DNA of 64,000 nucleotides from Castor canadensis (Eukaryota; Chordata; Mammalia; Rodentia; Castoridae). The position numbers and the translations under genes were made by a program. The stretch spans positions 50,349,638-50,413,637 of the forward strand of contig NC_133398.1 in the NCBI RefSeq assembly GCF_047511655.1, in the 5' to 3' direction. This document shows positions 50,066-63,047 of the stretch, piece after piece. Position 1 is the stretch's first letter. Every line of letters starts with the position of its first letter. The notes under the pieces are model-generated. The model did no database searches. It saw nothing but the letters and a program-made list of their open reading frames with translations, and was not told the DNA's origin.

Positions 50066-51284
50066 GTTTCTCATCCACTTTGGTTTTCATTATTGCTTCC
50101 TTTGTTCTCCTCTTCCAAATCTTTTGGAGGAATTTATTTCTTACTGAAATTATTACCAAATTTAACAGACATGTATATATTGTATCTCTACTATACACAT
50201 GAAAAGAGTGAAATTTACTTTTCTTATAAAAAGCAGAGTTAAGAATAACATAGCTTAAGCCAACAATGATCCTTAAAATATTTTGAACATTAATTTTATA
50301 ACTAAATATTGTCTTTTAATTCAATTTATATATGTAAATTATATGTATCAAAATATGTGGAAAGTAAAAATTCTAAATACATCATAATTAATTGATAGAC
50401 TGATATACTTCAAAATTATGAAAACTATTTTAAAGGTGAAAAATTAAATCAATTTCATCACCTGGTTTGGTTGAAATTTACTTTTGCATTTGTTTCATAT
50501 GGAGAAAATAAGTTGCAACTTCACTAGCAGCTATTTGTCCAAGCACTGTCACCAGCTTTCTTTTAGGATTTCACAGAATCACTGATGTGTTATTAAAAAA
50601 CACTTTAGTAGAATTATATGATAGTGTAGCAACTATTTGCTTTAATTTTAAAAACGTACCTTATATTCAAAAGCTTTGGTGCTCAAATATCACCAGAAAC
50701 AAGGAGATGGCCAGTGACAGCCCATGCTATCTGAAGGCCACCTACAAGAATAGGTCTTTGAGATCAAACAAATGAGGAAATTTTTCCCTTAACTCATTCA
50801 ATTATCATATGTTCTAATCTTGCAAATATTTTGTCTATTCCATGAAGACAATGTCAATGCTTCTCTTGTGACTCAGATACTAACCCAACAAGAAAAAGGA
50901 ATAGTAAAAAACCCAATATTGTTGGATATGATTGGGCTTTGGAGTAAAACAGACCATCATACCTTCTCAGATTTGTGCAATTCTGAAGAACAAATGTTTT
51001 CATCATTAGAAGTAATATAATGACCAATAATAACATGTAATTCTTTCAACATCATCAATTTGAATCTTTCTTTTCATATTTGAATTAAAGTACAACTTAC
51101 CCAAATCAAATGAATTGCACAGGATCCAAATAAAGTAGATTTTTATCAAACAAAAGAAATTACCTTTGTGGTATGTTCATAATTGGACAAATGTTTTTTG
51201 GGAGTTAGGTGGCCTCAGACTGTTAGATACCTTCTTTTGCATTGGTTGGGGTAGAAAATGGGAGCACCTTGTTTTTCATTTGGT

Positions 51285-51390
51285 TTTTTGTTTCTTTTGT
51301 TTTGTTTTGGTATTGAGATTTGAATAAAGTAACTCTAGCTTGCTAGATATGTGCTCTACCACTAGATCCAATTCCCTCCTTGGTATGGGA
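51285..51390 (-). mobile_element. SINE, tRNA-derived ID-like (copy C)
   Basis: Counterpart of 18575-18685; shows TATTGAGATTTGAA and GTGCTCTACCACTAGATCC. Confidence 0.75.
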
Positions 51391-52559
51391 ACATCTTTAA
51401 CAAATCAGCTCTTTAAGAACTCTCTAGTAATCTTATTTACTGTGTTATCATTACTACTCAGTGTAATCATTCAAGAGTAATTTATACAGTAGCTGCTTCC
51501 CAGAATTCTCTTCATAATGGAAGTTATTCATGTGGACATTATCCTTCAATTTATGAAAACTCTTACCCTTTCATTCTTTGGATTCTACTCAGATACACAC
51601 AGAAATGGGAAGCTATCATTTGCTTCTTCTATGTCCATCTGTTTTTATGGGAAAATGCATTCCATTTTAGTTTGATTTTGTAACCTTGGCATAGTAGAGT
51701 TCTACTTCAGAATCAAAATCAATGGATTTTGAGTCTATGGTCTTAATAGTTCTCATTCTTCTTTATACATATATGTACTCTCACTTCTACCCAGCAGACA
51801 TATAGCCAGACATGCAGCCTGGAAACCTGATTTATTTACCCTGAGGACTACCTCTTCAGGAATTTGTAAAATACCTCTGAGCAGTGAAACTAGTTTTTCA
51901 ACCTTGTGTCCTGGCATTTTAATCAGGTGTTTATCACTTCAGGAGGCTAGTTTGTGTTTATGAGTGAATCATCATTGTAATAATGATGGTTATGGAACTA
52001 TTCATAGCAATATGGACCACATATATGATTTGAGAGAACAATAGATCTGATTATACTTTAAATTCTTCATGGTCCTTCAAGAAAGGTTAGCACTGAAAAA
52101 TTTGCAGGAAAGTTGGAAAAGAAAACCAATTTCCTTTGGGACATATTATTTCATTTTGTATTTTTAATATTTTCAATATCAGAATGAGAGGATCTGGTAC
52201 CCATTGGACACATGACTCTCCAATTTTGTTTTCATGCTCCTCAAGAACATGCAAGGAGTGACCTGATGATGCACTCTTCATTCTTCAGTTACTAAGGACA
52301 CAATTTGAATTTTGCCATGTGGTGCAAGACCTTTTCCCTATATTCTTTGCAATTTTTAACCTTGAACCTGTGATTTTGGGAACAAATGTAAGTGCTTCTT
52401 TCAAAGAGTAAATGATGCTAGGAATTTTTCTTAATGACATATTCCCTGATGTTAAATTATGGAATTATATGTTGGGGTGGAATTTTTAAATAATGTGTTT
52501 GCAGCAAGAAAAGCAACTTAGTTTTCATCCTAAAATACATTACCATAAGTAGTGTAAAA

Positions 52560-52655
52560 GTAAAAACTGGACTAAGGGTGGGGATCAAGTGGTGGAGCAT
52601 CTGCTTAGCAAGCAGACCCAAGGACTGCCCCCTCCCAATAAAGATAAAACAAATT
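52560..52655 (+). mobile_element. SINE, tRNA-derived ID-like (copy C)
   Basis: Counterpart of 19790-19890; shows GTGGTGGAGCATCTGCTTAGCAAG-type text and an A-rich end. 52656-53067 shows nothing else. Confidence 0.8.
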
Positions 52656-53348
52656 GTCAAAATGGAGTGTAGTCTCATTCAAGGAATGTGTCTCAAACTA
52701 TACTTCCTTCAAATCATCTTTACCTGCAGGTGTTATAAGAATAAATCTACTTCAATTAAACATTGGTGCATGTGAATTTTTGTTGTACAGTCTTGACTCC
52801 TCAATATACTCCCATGTGAGTCACGCTACTTATTTTATTCTGGAATATAGTAGCATGGGCTCAACCACCAAAGATGCATTTGGAGTTATATATTGAGGAT
52901 GGCAAAGCCTTAGATATGATAGTACTTTGGTCCTTGAAACACTGTTGGACTCTGCTGAGGATGGCCAAACCAGCAGTCATCTGATCAGAAATTCCTGCTC
53001 TTGATCCCTTTTTGAAGGAAAGATAAATTTGCATTGAGATCTAATTACTGATGGTGTCTCATTTATCAGTTACCAAAGCTAGCCTCAATCCCACTGAAAA
53101 GTATTTTTAATATATACCATTGTTAAAAGTCTTTCCTATAAAAACTTCATTTCACGCTTTGGAAGTTGAAGTTACCTTCAAGTAAAAAAAAGGAATACAT
53201 GAAACATTATTATTTAACATTATGAATTTAAGAAAATAAATAACATTGTTTATTTTGTAATATAAATCATGTTGTTTCTCAAAATTTATGTGAATATATA
53301 ATGCACAATGTACGTACTTATAAAATAATCTCATGGATTTGTTTTATA

Positions 53349-53960
53349 CTATTTTGCCTCTTGTGCAAAAAATCTGAGTTTTTCTTTTTTGGAGTTTGAA
53401 AAAGTGATGTTTCTGCTTAGAGAGGACCATGAGTATAACTTGTTCTCATTTGCTGACTTTTCTTTCAGGATTGCTGAGGAGGGGAAAAGAGGCTTCTTTT
53501 TCCCCCTGGCAACCTCCCAGGCACACGTGCTGATTTCTTTTTCCTGCAGATAGTGGAGCATTGCGTGGAAATAGCTCTGGACAGAAACTCACCAGGACCA
53601 ACAAAACGAAGTTTCTTCATTTCTTGACTTCCGTCGTTTAAGACTCTGACCAAGCCTAGAGAGGAGTTTATCCAGGGCAATTTAATCCCAAGCAGCACTG
53701 TTGTCCTGTTCCCTGAACGAATGAAGATCTGTTGTAGCATCTGCCTATTAAAATAAGTGGTTTCTGTCTTCTTGGTTTGGATGATATTCCCATTTTCCAA
53801 GGACGTTTGAAAACGAATCCGTCAATTAGGCAGTTGTGAGAGGGGATTCTTTTCAGCTGACTTAAGAGCTGAAGGGTATCCCTGTTTTCCAGGCCACGCC
53901 TCCAAGGCGTGTGCCCCCAAGGGAGCAGGCAAGGCTGGAGCTGAGCATCACTCCTGCCAT
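53349..53960 (-). pseudogene. Divergent type I interferon relic (copy C, near full length)
   Basis: About 0.61 kb on the minus strand, the length of a single-exon interferon. Pieces appear in different frames: a SPACSLG-like signal end near 53.93 kb; the same LLSQLKRIPSHNCL segment as copy B; MLQQIF (53.72 kb), which matches the VLHEMLQQIF helix C motif; and MLHYLQEKEISTCAWEVAR near 53.5 kb, which matches the YLxEKxYSxCAWEVVR helix E motif. It has many frame changes and stops. The subfamily is uncertain (IFN-omega, -delta or -epsilon like). It lies in the same orientation as the IFN-alpha genes. Confidence 0.75.
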
Positions 53961-54654
53961 GAGCAGGTGTGGAGCACAGTGAATTTGGCGATTCTCTCTA
54001 CGGCCTCTAGGGGGCGAGCTGGCAGCTTTCAGGATTAGGGAGTCTGGCAGCAGGAGAGCTGGTGGTGGCCTCTTTTTGATTCTTTCATGTCCTGAGAAAC
54101 TGTTTCTTCCTGATCCAGTTTCCTACTTTTATTTTGTATGGGAAGTGTGTCAGCCTTATGTCCGCGATAAATTGCAGATTTTTAGATCTGCATGAGATTG
54201 TAATATTCATAAAACCAAGAGGAAAGTTACAAGGAGATAGGTAAAAGCATTCTTATCGGCTGTCTCCATGAATTAAGTTGTAAATCTGCTGCAGTAAAGT
54301 AGTGTGAGGAAACAAATTCAAAACTTGTTAAAACCGATTATTTCCAAGAATCATCATATCATAATTCGTAGTGAGATATGTCAATAAAGGACTGAGTTCC
54401 TTGTCTATTCTGCCTGAAGAATTAACCACTGTCTTGCTTGCCAATATTTAAATGTTACTAATTAAATTCATGACGAACTATATTGTACTAGTTACTGTAT
54501 TGTATTACTGTATGTGATGATTTAATATAAACCTCTTTATTAACATGGTTTTTTGAAGTGCATTGGTTGCATAAAGAATATGGACTGAATAACAAACATG
54601 CTTTTCCGAATCTCTTTCTTTTCCCTTTCTACTTCTGATACACTAACTTTTTTA

Positions 54655-54770
54655 AAGTTTTTTTTTTCTCTGCTGTTGTAGGGTTGGAGCTCAGGCCTCT
54701 GTCATTGGAGCCACGCCCCCAGTCCTGGCTCTTCCCTCTGCCCAGGGTGAAGCAGTTCAGCTGAGCTCCT
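54655..54770 (-). mobile_element. SINE remnant, tRNA-derived ID-like (copy C)
   Basis: GGAGCTCAGGCCTCTGTC and GGAGCCACGCCCCCAG are antisense SINE text; shared with copy A at 12050-12200. Confidence 0.65.
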
Positions 54771-55612
54771 TGGGTCAGCTACTTCCTCTCACAGATGTGA
54801 TGTGGTGCTTGAGATCCAAATATGATGCTAAATACAGTTAATCTGCACATTTTTTTTATGATCCAAGGGTTTTAAAAAAGTTTTATACATAGTTTTGATT
54901 TAACATTTTTCTAGGCAAAGCATGTATTGCTGCTCGGGAATTACTTACTTTTTCATCTTAATGTTAGAACTAAAATAGCAAAGTAAAAAATGTAAAGAAA
55001 AGGGTCCTAAGACATTCTTTCGATAATTTTGAGGGATTTTTTTGTTTCTTTGTCCTGCCAAGATTCCTGGAAATCTTGCATTGCAGTTCAGAAGACTGAA
55101 GCAAATGGAAAAGAACTGTGAGTCTGAATGTGATGAAAGTGAAAGCAGGAAAGTGATTAGCTCTTGGAAGAGAAAAGAAGGGAGTTCTCTCTTGCTAGTC
55201 ATCTTTCACAATTTCCAGTGTCATTTGCTTCTTAATTCTACATACACAGCTCTCACTATAGGCTTATAATTCCATCTATTTTCCCACTTTAGTGATTGAT
55301 CCAATACACAGAGCAGCTTGCTGATAGTCACCAAGATTTTTCTCTGAATGCTCTCTCCTCATAGGAACACAGTGGAACCATATGAGAAGACTTAGGCATT
55401 GTAATTCTTGTTGATTGCAAACTCAGTATCCAAGTGGCAAAGGACATTTGTCCTTAATGTCTGTCAATAATTTATAGGATAGATACCTCTCCTTTTGGTT
55501 TTATGTCCTAACATGCCTGGTCCAGGGATTGTTTCCAGCTTTGCTGAGTCCAGACTTCAATAGAGAATCAAGAAAGTCACAAGCCAACTTGGAACAGTTT
55601 ATAATGAAGAGA

Positions 55613-55613
55613 G

Positions 55614-55656
<43 letters not shown>

Positions 55657-55657
55657 T
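55613..55657. repeat. (TC)n-(TA)n microsatellite
   Basis: About 12 TC units pass directly into about 10 TA units. Confidence 0.95.
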
Positions 55658-55659
55658 TG

Positions 55660-55795
55660 TCTTCAAGGTCTTGGGTAGCCCAAACTGGTCTGGGTTTCAC
55701 TGTGTCTCTGAGGCTGTCCTCAAACTTGTGATCCTCCTGCCTATGTCACCGAGTATAGGGATGTTAGCTGTGCACCAACTCGTATAGCTCTAGAG
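55660..55795 (-). mobile_element. SINE, 7SL/B1-like
   Basis: Antisense B1-type text: TAGCCCAAACTGGTCTGG, CTGTCCTCAAACTTGTGATCC, CCTGCCTATGTCACCGAGTA. Confidence 0.75.
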
Positions 55796-57563
55796 GTCAA
55801 CTTTTGGAGAGCATGTTGTTCTTCCTGGATAATGGATGAGGTTTCATTGCATTAAGGTCTCCTCTATGGAGAAAATGAACTCAGATGTCAATATCATCTT
55901 TCTGTGTCTGACAAGAAGCAAGGAAGTGGTGATTTTTGGGACATTTCACCCAATTTATTAGAGTTCAATAGTAAGGAAAATGCTAATAAAGGAATGAAAT
56001 TGTGTAAGGTGTTGCTTGTCAGTTAGACATTGTTTTCTTATCAAGTACCAACCAGCTACATCCCTGCTTACCTTCCCAGATCAGGTGTGTTTATAGTAGT
56101 ATAGCTGTAGACTAGGTACTGTTCCTAGCATTAAAAAATCTGGGAGATTCCAAGATGGTGGCTAGAGGGAGGAAGCAGAAAGCATGCCTCCTAAAGTAAA
56201 ATCTTGGAGAGATGCTGGAGATATACCTTACAGGAAAAACCACCAAGAAGAGGCAAAACTTTGACTCCTCCACAGCTCCAGCCTGTGCATAGCATCTCCA
56301 CTTCATGTTAAATGGAGAAACCAGGAGGGCTCCCAAGCTGCCACCAAATGGCAGCACCCAGATGGCTTGGGAAGACATGGACCACAAGGTGAGCTAAGCA
56401 GCATGTGGTACTCCCACAGACAATCCTGGGCCAGATCAGCATAGCCCCCTGGACAGACCAAACACCACCCATGGGAAAAAAAAAAACTAAATAAAAAGCA
56501 ATAACAACAAAAAAGACATGTAGCAAAGAGGGCAGGGCATCCAGAGTGCCGAAGAGAGGGAGAGGGGCAATCCCTCACAACAAGCCAGCTGGAGAAGGCA
56601 GGAGCAGTGGCAAACACCCAGCAACCAGGAGCAGGAAAGCTTGTAAAAGTGGCAGTGAGAGGAAAACTCCACAGGAGAGCGGGGAAGACCCACTTCCCAT
56701 GTGAGCTGTAAATAAACACGCAACAGTGAGAAAGCAGGTGCAGTGTCACTTCCCCTAGTGTGCTTGGAAAGGGGAAAGCTTGTAGCAGTGGCGGTTGCGC
56801 CCAGGAGAACTCTAAGTAAACATAGCCTGAGGGGCTAGGTAAGTGTTAAGCTCACTCCTGAGATCTACATAAATAAAGCCTCCAGCAACAGCAGGCAGAC
56901 AGCAGTGGGCAGGTGAGCCACAGCCTCAGATACTCATTCACAGACTTGTCTCCAGACACTTTTTTGTTTCTTTCTTCTTTTGATGAGACAACAACTGAAC
57001 TACACCTGCATGCTGAAAAACTTACCGAAACTGTACTGCATTTGAACTTGGGACACTTTGTGGTTTTTTTTTTTGTTTCATGTTGTTTTGTTTGGTTTTG
57101 CTTGGTTTGTTTTTTTTCCCCTTTGATGAGACAATGACAGAACTACTTCTGAGATACCATCTCCAGGATTGGAGGCTGAGGGACAAACACCAAAATTATT
57201 AAGACTGAAACTTTAATGCATTTGAACTTGGAGATTTTCTTTTTCATTTATTTATTTATTTTTTATTTTTAAAAATTTTATTTATTTATTTATTTATTTT
57301 CAGTCCTATCTCTGTCTCTTTAATGCCTGTTCAGCTTACTGTTGATTAGTACACAATCTCTTCCTGTTTATATCTTTGAAACCTTTTTTGTTTGTTTTGT
57401 TTTTTCTACTTGTTTGTTTATTTGTTTTTCCCTTTTTCTTTAACTTCCTTATTTTCCATCTCCTCTCACCCTTCCATTGTAAATATCACCATTGTTATTA
57501 TTACAAGCTAGAAAATACTTAATTGCACACAGCACAGGGACAATAACAACACCAAGGGCAAGG

Positions 57564-58759
57564 ATGGAAAGACAGAAAAAACAGGGAAAACAGTTTTCCC
57601 ACAGCAAAAAATTAGTACAGGAACCAGAGGGAAATGAAGACAACAGACACTCAGATCCAGACCCCAGCAAAATGAAGATAAACTATGCCAAAGAACCCAA
57701 TGAAGCCCACAAGAATAATCTAAAAGAAGAAATACTACAGTTAATCAATGAGAATTTTATAGAGATGATACTGGATATGGTCAACCAAAATGTACAGGAG
57801 ACACTCTAGAAATTCCAAGACAACAAAAATACAGAATTTGAAAAAGCACAAGAGGAAATAAAAGAAACCATAGAAGCATTGCATAAACACCAAAGTGAAA
57901 CAAAGAACACGATTAGTAAAGAGATAAATGAACTCAGGACAAAAATAGACAACATTAAAGAGGAAACAACTCAGGATGTAGAAAACCTCAGAAAAAAAGA
58001 ATGAAACAGAATTGCAAAACAAAATGGAAGGCCAGTCCAGCAGAATAGAACAAACAGAAGACAGAATCTCAGAACTCGAAGATGAAATGGTAATTAAAGG
58101 AAAAATCAAAGAACTATTAGTTAAACAACTCAAGACCTGTGAAAAGAAAATGCAAGAACTCACTGACACCAGCAAAAGACCAAACTTGAGAATCATGGGC
58201 ATCAGAGAAAGAGGTGCAAGCAAAGGGAATGTGTAATATATTCAACAAAATAATAACAGAAAATTTCCCAAATCTAGAGAAATCTATTCCCATACAGATG
58301 CAAGAGGCCTCCAGAACACCGAACAGACCAGACCAAAATAGATCTAACCCATGGCATATTATCATTAAAACAACAAATACAGAGACCTGAGAAAGAATAT
58401 TGAAGGCTGTAAGAGAGAAAAAACAAATAACATACAAAGGTAAACCCATCAAAATCACAGCAGACTTCTCAACAGAAACATTAAAAGCAAAAAGAGCGTG
58501 GGATGAGGTCTTCCAGGCACTGAATGAAAATAACTTCAACCCCAGGATACTCTATCCAGCAAAACTATCATTCAAAATAAATGGACCAATAAAAGTCTTC
58601 CATGATAAGCAGAAACTAAAACAATATGTGACCACAAAGCCACCATTACAAAAGATTCTTCAAGGGATTCTGCACACAGAAAGTGAAACCCAACATAACC
58701 ATGAAAGGACAGGCAGAACCAAACTACAGGAAAAGAAAAAGCAAGAAAGTAGAGAGTAA
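57564..58759 (+). pseudogene. LINE-1 ORF1 (RNA-binding chaperone), broken
   Basis: The start ATG at 57564 gives a basic N-terminus, then a coiled-coil-rich middle (57.7-58.2 kb) and the conserved C-terminal domain at 58400-58759 (ITYKGKPIKITADFSTETLKA, then RILYPAKLSFKI). Stops after 57809 and between 58012 and 58400 divide it into three readable pieces. ORF1p binds L1 RNA as a trimer in the ribonucleoprotein. Confidence 0.85.
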
Positions 58760-58809
58760 ACTCAACTTAGGTACACATAATCAAACCTTCAAACAACTAA
58801 GACAACTAA

Positions 58810-61800
58810 ATGACAGGAATCACCACATACCTATCAGTGCTAACACTTAATGTTAATGGACTTAATTCCCTCATCAAAAGGCACCATTTGATAAAATGGA
58901 TTAAAAAGGAAGTTCCAACAATTCGTTGCATACAGGAGATCCATCTCACTGACAGAAATAAGCATAGGCTTAGGATGAAAGGCTGGAAGAAGATTTACCA
59001 AGCCAATGGCCCCCCAAAACAGGTGGGAGTAGCAATACTTATCTCTGACAAAAAAGACTTCAAACTTACGTTGATCAAATGAGATAAAGAAGGACATTCC
59101 ATACTAATAAAAGGGGAAATAGACCAAAAGGAAATAACAATTATCAATCTATATGCACCCAATGTCAATGCACCCAGTTTCATCAAACATATCCTGAGGG
59201 ACCTAAAAGCATATATTAACTCCAACACAGTGGTCATGGGAGACTTTAACACCCCATTATCATCAATAGATAGGTCATCCAAACAAAAAATCAATAAAGA
59301 AATCCTAGATCTAAAATATACAATGGATCAAATGGACCAACTTGTTGTCTACAGAATATTTCATCCAACTTCTACACATTATACATTCTTCTCAGCAGCC
59401 AATGGACTTTCTCCAAAATAGATTATATCTTAGGGCACAAAGCAAGCCTTAGCAAGTATAAGAAAATAGAAATTATACCATGCATTCTATCTGATCACAA
59501 TGCAATAAAACTAGAACTCAACAACAAAAGTAAAGACAAAAAACATGAAAACAACTGGAAACTGAATAGCTTATTTAATGAACAATGGGTCATTGAAGAA
59601 AAAAAGAGAAAATTAAAAAGTTCCCGGAAGTCAATGAAAATGAAAACACAACCTATTGGAACCTATGGGACACAGCAAAGGCAGTCTTGAGAGGAAAGTT
59701 TATAGTCCTGAATGCATATATTAAAAAGACTGAAAGATCCCAAATCAATGACCTAATGATACATCTCAAACTCTTAGAAAAACAAGAACAAGCAAACCCC
59801 AAAACAACTAGGAGAGAAATAATAAAAATGAGAGCTGAAATCAATGAAATAGAAACCAAAAAAAGCCATACAAAGAACTAATGAAACAAAAAGTTGGTTC
59901 TTTGAAAAAATAAACAAGATCGACAGACCCCTGGCAAACCTGACTAAAATGAGGAGAGAAAAAATTCAAATTAGTAGAATCAGGAATGCAAAAGGGGAGA
60001 TAACAACAAACACCATTGAAGTCCAGGAAAGCATCAGAGACTACTTTGAGAAACTATATTCAAATAAATTTGAAAATCTTAAAGAAATGGACAGATTTCT
60101 AGATACATACAATCATCCAAAACTGAACCAAGAGGAAATTAATCACCTGAATAGATCTATAACACAAAATGAAATTGAAGCAGCAATCAAGAGTCTCCCC
60201 AAAAAGAAAAGTCCAGGACCTGATGGATTCTCTGCTGAATTCTATCAGACCTTTAAAGAAAAACTGATACCAACCCTCCTTAAACTGATCCACGAAATAG
60301 AAAGGGAAGGAAAACTGCCTAACACATTTTATGAAGCCAATATTACACTTATCCCAAAACCAGAGAAAGACACCTCCAAAAAGGAGAACTATAGGCCAAT
60401 CTCCTTAATGAACATTGATGCAAAAATCCTCAACAAAATAATGGCAAACCAAATCCAACAACACATCAAAAAGATTATTCACCACGACCAAGTAGGCTTC
60501 ATCCCAGGAATTCAGGGGTGGTTCAACATACAAAAATCAATAAACATAAATAACCACATTAACAGATGCAAAGACAAACCACTTGATCATCTCAACAGAT
60601 GCAGAAAAAGCTTTGATAAGATCCAATACCATTTCATGATAAAAGCTCTAAGAAAACTTGGAATAGAAGGAAAGTACCTCAACATTATAAAAGCTATATG
60701 TGACAAACCTACAGCCAGTATTATATTTAAAGGAGAAAAACTGAAAACATTCCCTCTAAAATCAGGAACTAGACAAGGATGCCCACCATCTCCACTCCCA
60801 TTCAACATAGTACTGGAATTCCTAGCCAGAGCAATTAGGCAAGAAGAAGGAATAAAAGGAATACAAATAGGTAAAGAAACTGTCAAAATATCCCTATTTG
60901 CAGATGACATGATCCTATACCTTAAAGACCCAAGAAACTCTACTCAAAAGCTCCTAGACACCATCAATAGGTATAGCAAGGTAGCAGAATATAAAATCAA
61001 CATAGAAAAATCATTAGCATTTCTATACACTAATAATGAACAAACTGAGAAAGAATATATGAAAACAATTCCATTTACTATAGCTTCAAAAAAACCCAAA
61101 TACCTAGGTGTAAGCCTAACAAAGGATGTGAACGACTTCTACAAGGAAAACTATAAACTTCTGAAAAAAGAGATTGAGGAAGACTATAGAAAGTGGAGAG
61201 ATCTCCCATGCTCATGAATTGGTAGAATCAATATAGTAAAAATGTCAATACTCCCAAAAGTAATCTACATGTTTAATGCAATTCCCATCAAATTTCCAAT
61301 GACATTCATTAAAGAGATTGAAAAATCTACCGTTAAATTTGTGTGGAATCACAAGAGTCCACAAATAGCCAAGGCAATACTCAGTCAAAAGAACAATGCT
61401 GGAGGTATCACAATACCTGACTTCAAACTATATTACAAAGCAATAATAATAAAAACAGCATGGTACTGGCACAAAAACAGACATGAAGACCAGTGGAACA
61501 GAATAGAGGACCCAGATATAAAGCCACACAACTATAACCAATTTGTCTTTGACAAAGGAGCTAAAAATATACGATGGAGAAATAGCAGTCTCTTCAAAAA
61601 AAAACTGCTGAGAAACTGGTTAGCAGTCTGCAAAAAACTGAAACTAGATCCATGTATATCACCCTATACTAATATTAACTCAAAATGGATCAAGGATCTT
61701 AATATCAGACCACAAACTCTAAAGTTGGTACAGGAATGAGTAGGAAATATTCTGGAATTAATAGGTATAGGTAAGAACTTTCTCAGTGGAACCCCAGCAG

Positions 61801-62600
61801 CACAGCAACTGAGAGATAGCATAGGTAAATGGGACTTCATGAAACTAAAAAGCTTCTGCTCAACAAAAGAAACGGTCTTTAAACTGAAGAGAACACCCAC
61901 AGAGTGGGAGAAAATATTTGCCAGCTACACATCAAAGCACTGATAAGCAGAATATATAGGGAACTTGAAAAACTAAATTCTCCCAAAATTAATGAACCAG
62001 TAAAGAAATGGGCAAGTGAACTAAACAGAACTTTCTCAAAAGAAGAAATTCAAATGGCCAAAAAACACATGAAAAAATGCTCACCATCTCTAGCAATAAA
62101 GGAAATGCAAATTAAAACTACACTAAGATTCCACCTCACCCCTGTTAGAATAGCCATCATTAGCAACACCACCAACAACAGGTGTTGGCGAGGATGCAGG
62201 GAAAAAGGAACCCTCTTACACTGCTGGAGGGAATGTAAACTAGTACAACCACTCTGGAAAAAATTTGGAGGCTACTTAGAAAGCTAAACATTGATCTACC
62301 ATATGATCCAGCAATACCACTCTTGGGGATATACCCAAAAGACTGTGACAAGGTTAATCCAGAGGCACCTGCACATCCAAGTTTATTGCAGCACTATTCA
62401 CTATAGCCAAGTTATGGAAACAGCCAATATGCCCCACTACTGACGAGTGGATTAAGAAAATGTGGTATTTATACACAATGGAATTTTATGCAGCCATGAA
62501 GAAGAACAAAATGTTATCATTTGCTGGTAAATGGATGGAATTGGAGAACATCATTGTGAGTGAGGTTAGCCTGGCCCAAAAGACCAAAAATCGTACTTTC
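58810..62600 (+). pseudogene. LINE-1 ORF2 (endonuclease/reverse transcriptase), broken
   Basis: The endonuclease domain starts MTGITTYLSVLTLNVNGLNS at 58810 and is broken by a stop at about 59080 and by frame changes to 59880. The reverse transcriptase core is one uninterrupted 422-codon frame (59949-61217) with [30 protein letters not shown] (the catalytic FADD) and the following thumb part. The C-terminal and cysteine-rich parts follow at 61242-61739 and 61904-62287, with further text to about 62600. ORF2p performs target-primed reverse transcription; this copy cannot make a full protein. Confidence 0.9.
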
Positions 62601-62979
62601 TCCTTCATATGCAGACATTAGATCAAGGGCAAACACAACAAGGGGATTGGACTCTGATTACATGGTAAAGGAAGAGCACACAAGGGAGGTATGAGGATAG
62701 GTAAGAACCTAAAAAACTAGATAGCATTTGTTGCCCTCAATGCAGAGACTTTGAAGCAGCTGAGGCCAATAAGAGAAGGGGACCAGGAACTAGAGGAAAG
62801 GTTAGATCAAGAAGAATTAACCTAGAAGGTAACACACATGTACAGGAAAGCAATGCGAGTCAACTCCCTGTATAACTGTCCTTACCTCAAGTAGCAAAAA
62901 CCCTTGGTCCTTCCTATTATTGCTTATACTCTCTCTTCAACAAAATTAGAGATAAGGGCAAATAGTTTCTGCCAGGCAG

Positions 62980-63047
62980 CGAGGGGGTTGGGGGGAGAGG
63001 GAGGGGGCGAGGGGTAAGGGTGGGGGTGGGGGAAGGGGGAAGAAATG
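62980..63047 (+). other. G-rich tract in the L1 3' UTR (G-quadruplex capable)
   Basis: More than six runs of three or more G within about 65 bases. The same feature occurs in the other L1s of this lineage (3470-3520; antisense at 6840-6905 and 29665-29710). G-rich 3' UTR tracts are a known feature of mammalian L1s. Confidence 0.8.

Larger units (their letters stand above)
50070..52790. other. Interferon upstream flank, copy C
   Basis: Collinear with 17.38-20.03 kb. No gene is seen. Confidence 0.85.
53068..55518. repeat. Duplicated unit, copy C
   Basis: Collinear with copy A (10907-12910) at both ends and with copy B (20030-21240) in the middle. It keeps the AT-rich lead, the full interferon relic and the tail, but about 310 bp of the CpG-rich block are missing at a junction near 54060 (GAGAGCTGGTGGTGG), where copy B has AGC and AGCT at the two edges of the lost piece. 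Confidence 0.88.
55519..56132. other. Non-coding stretch with a simple repeat and a SINE
   Basis: Includes a (TC)n-(TA)n run at 55613-55657 and a SINE at 55660-55795. The part at 55880-55970 faintly resembles 14450-14545, upstream of IFN-alpha pseudogene 1 (shared TGTCTCTGACAA.AAGCAA-type phrase). No gene is seen. Confidence 0.5.

Noticed and set aside
59949-61217. 422-residue open frame as a host gene
   Set aside because: It is the L1 ORF2 reverse transcriptase core within a full-length L1.
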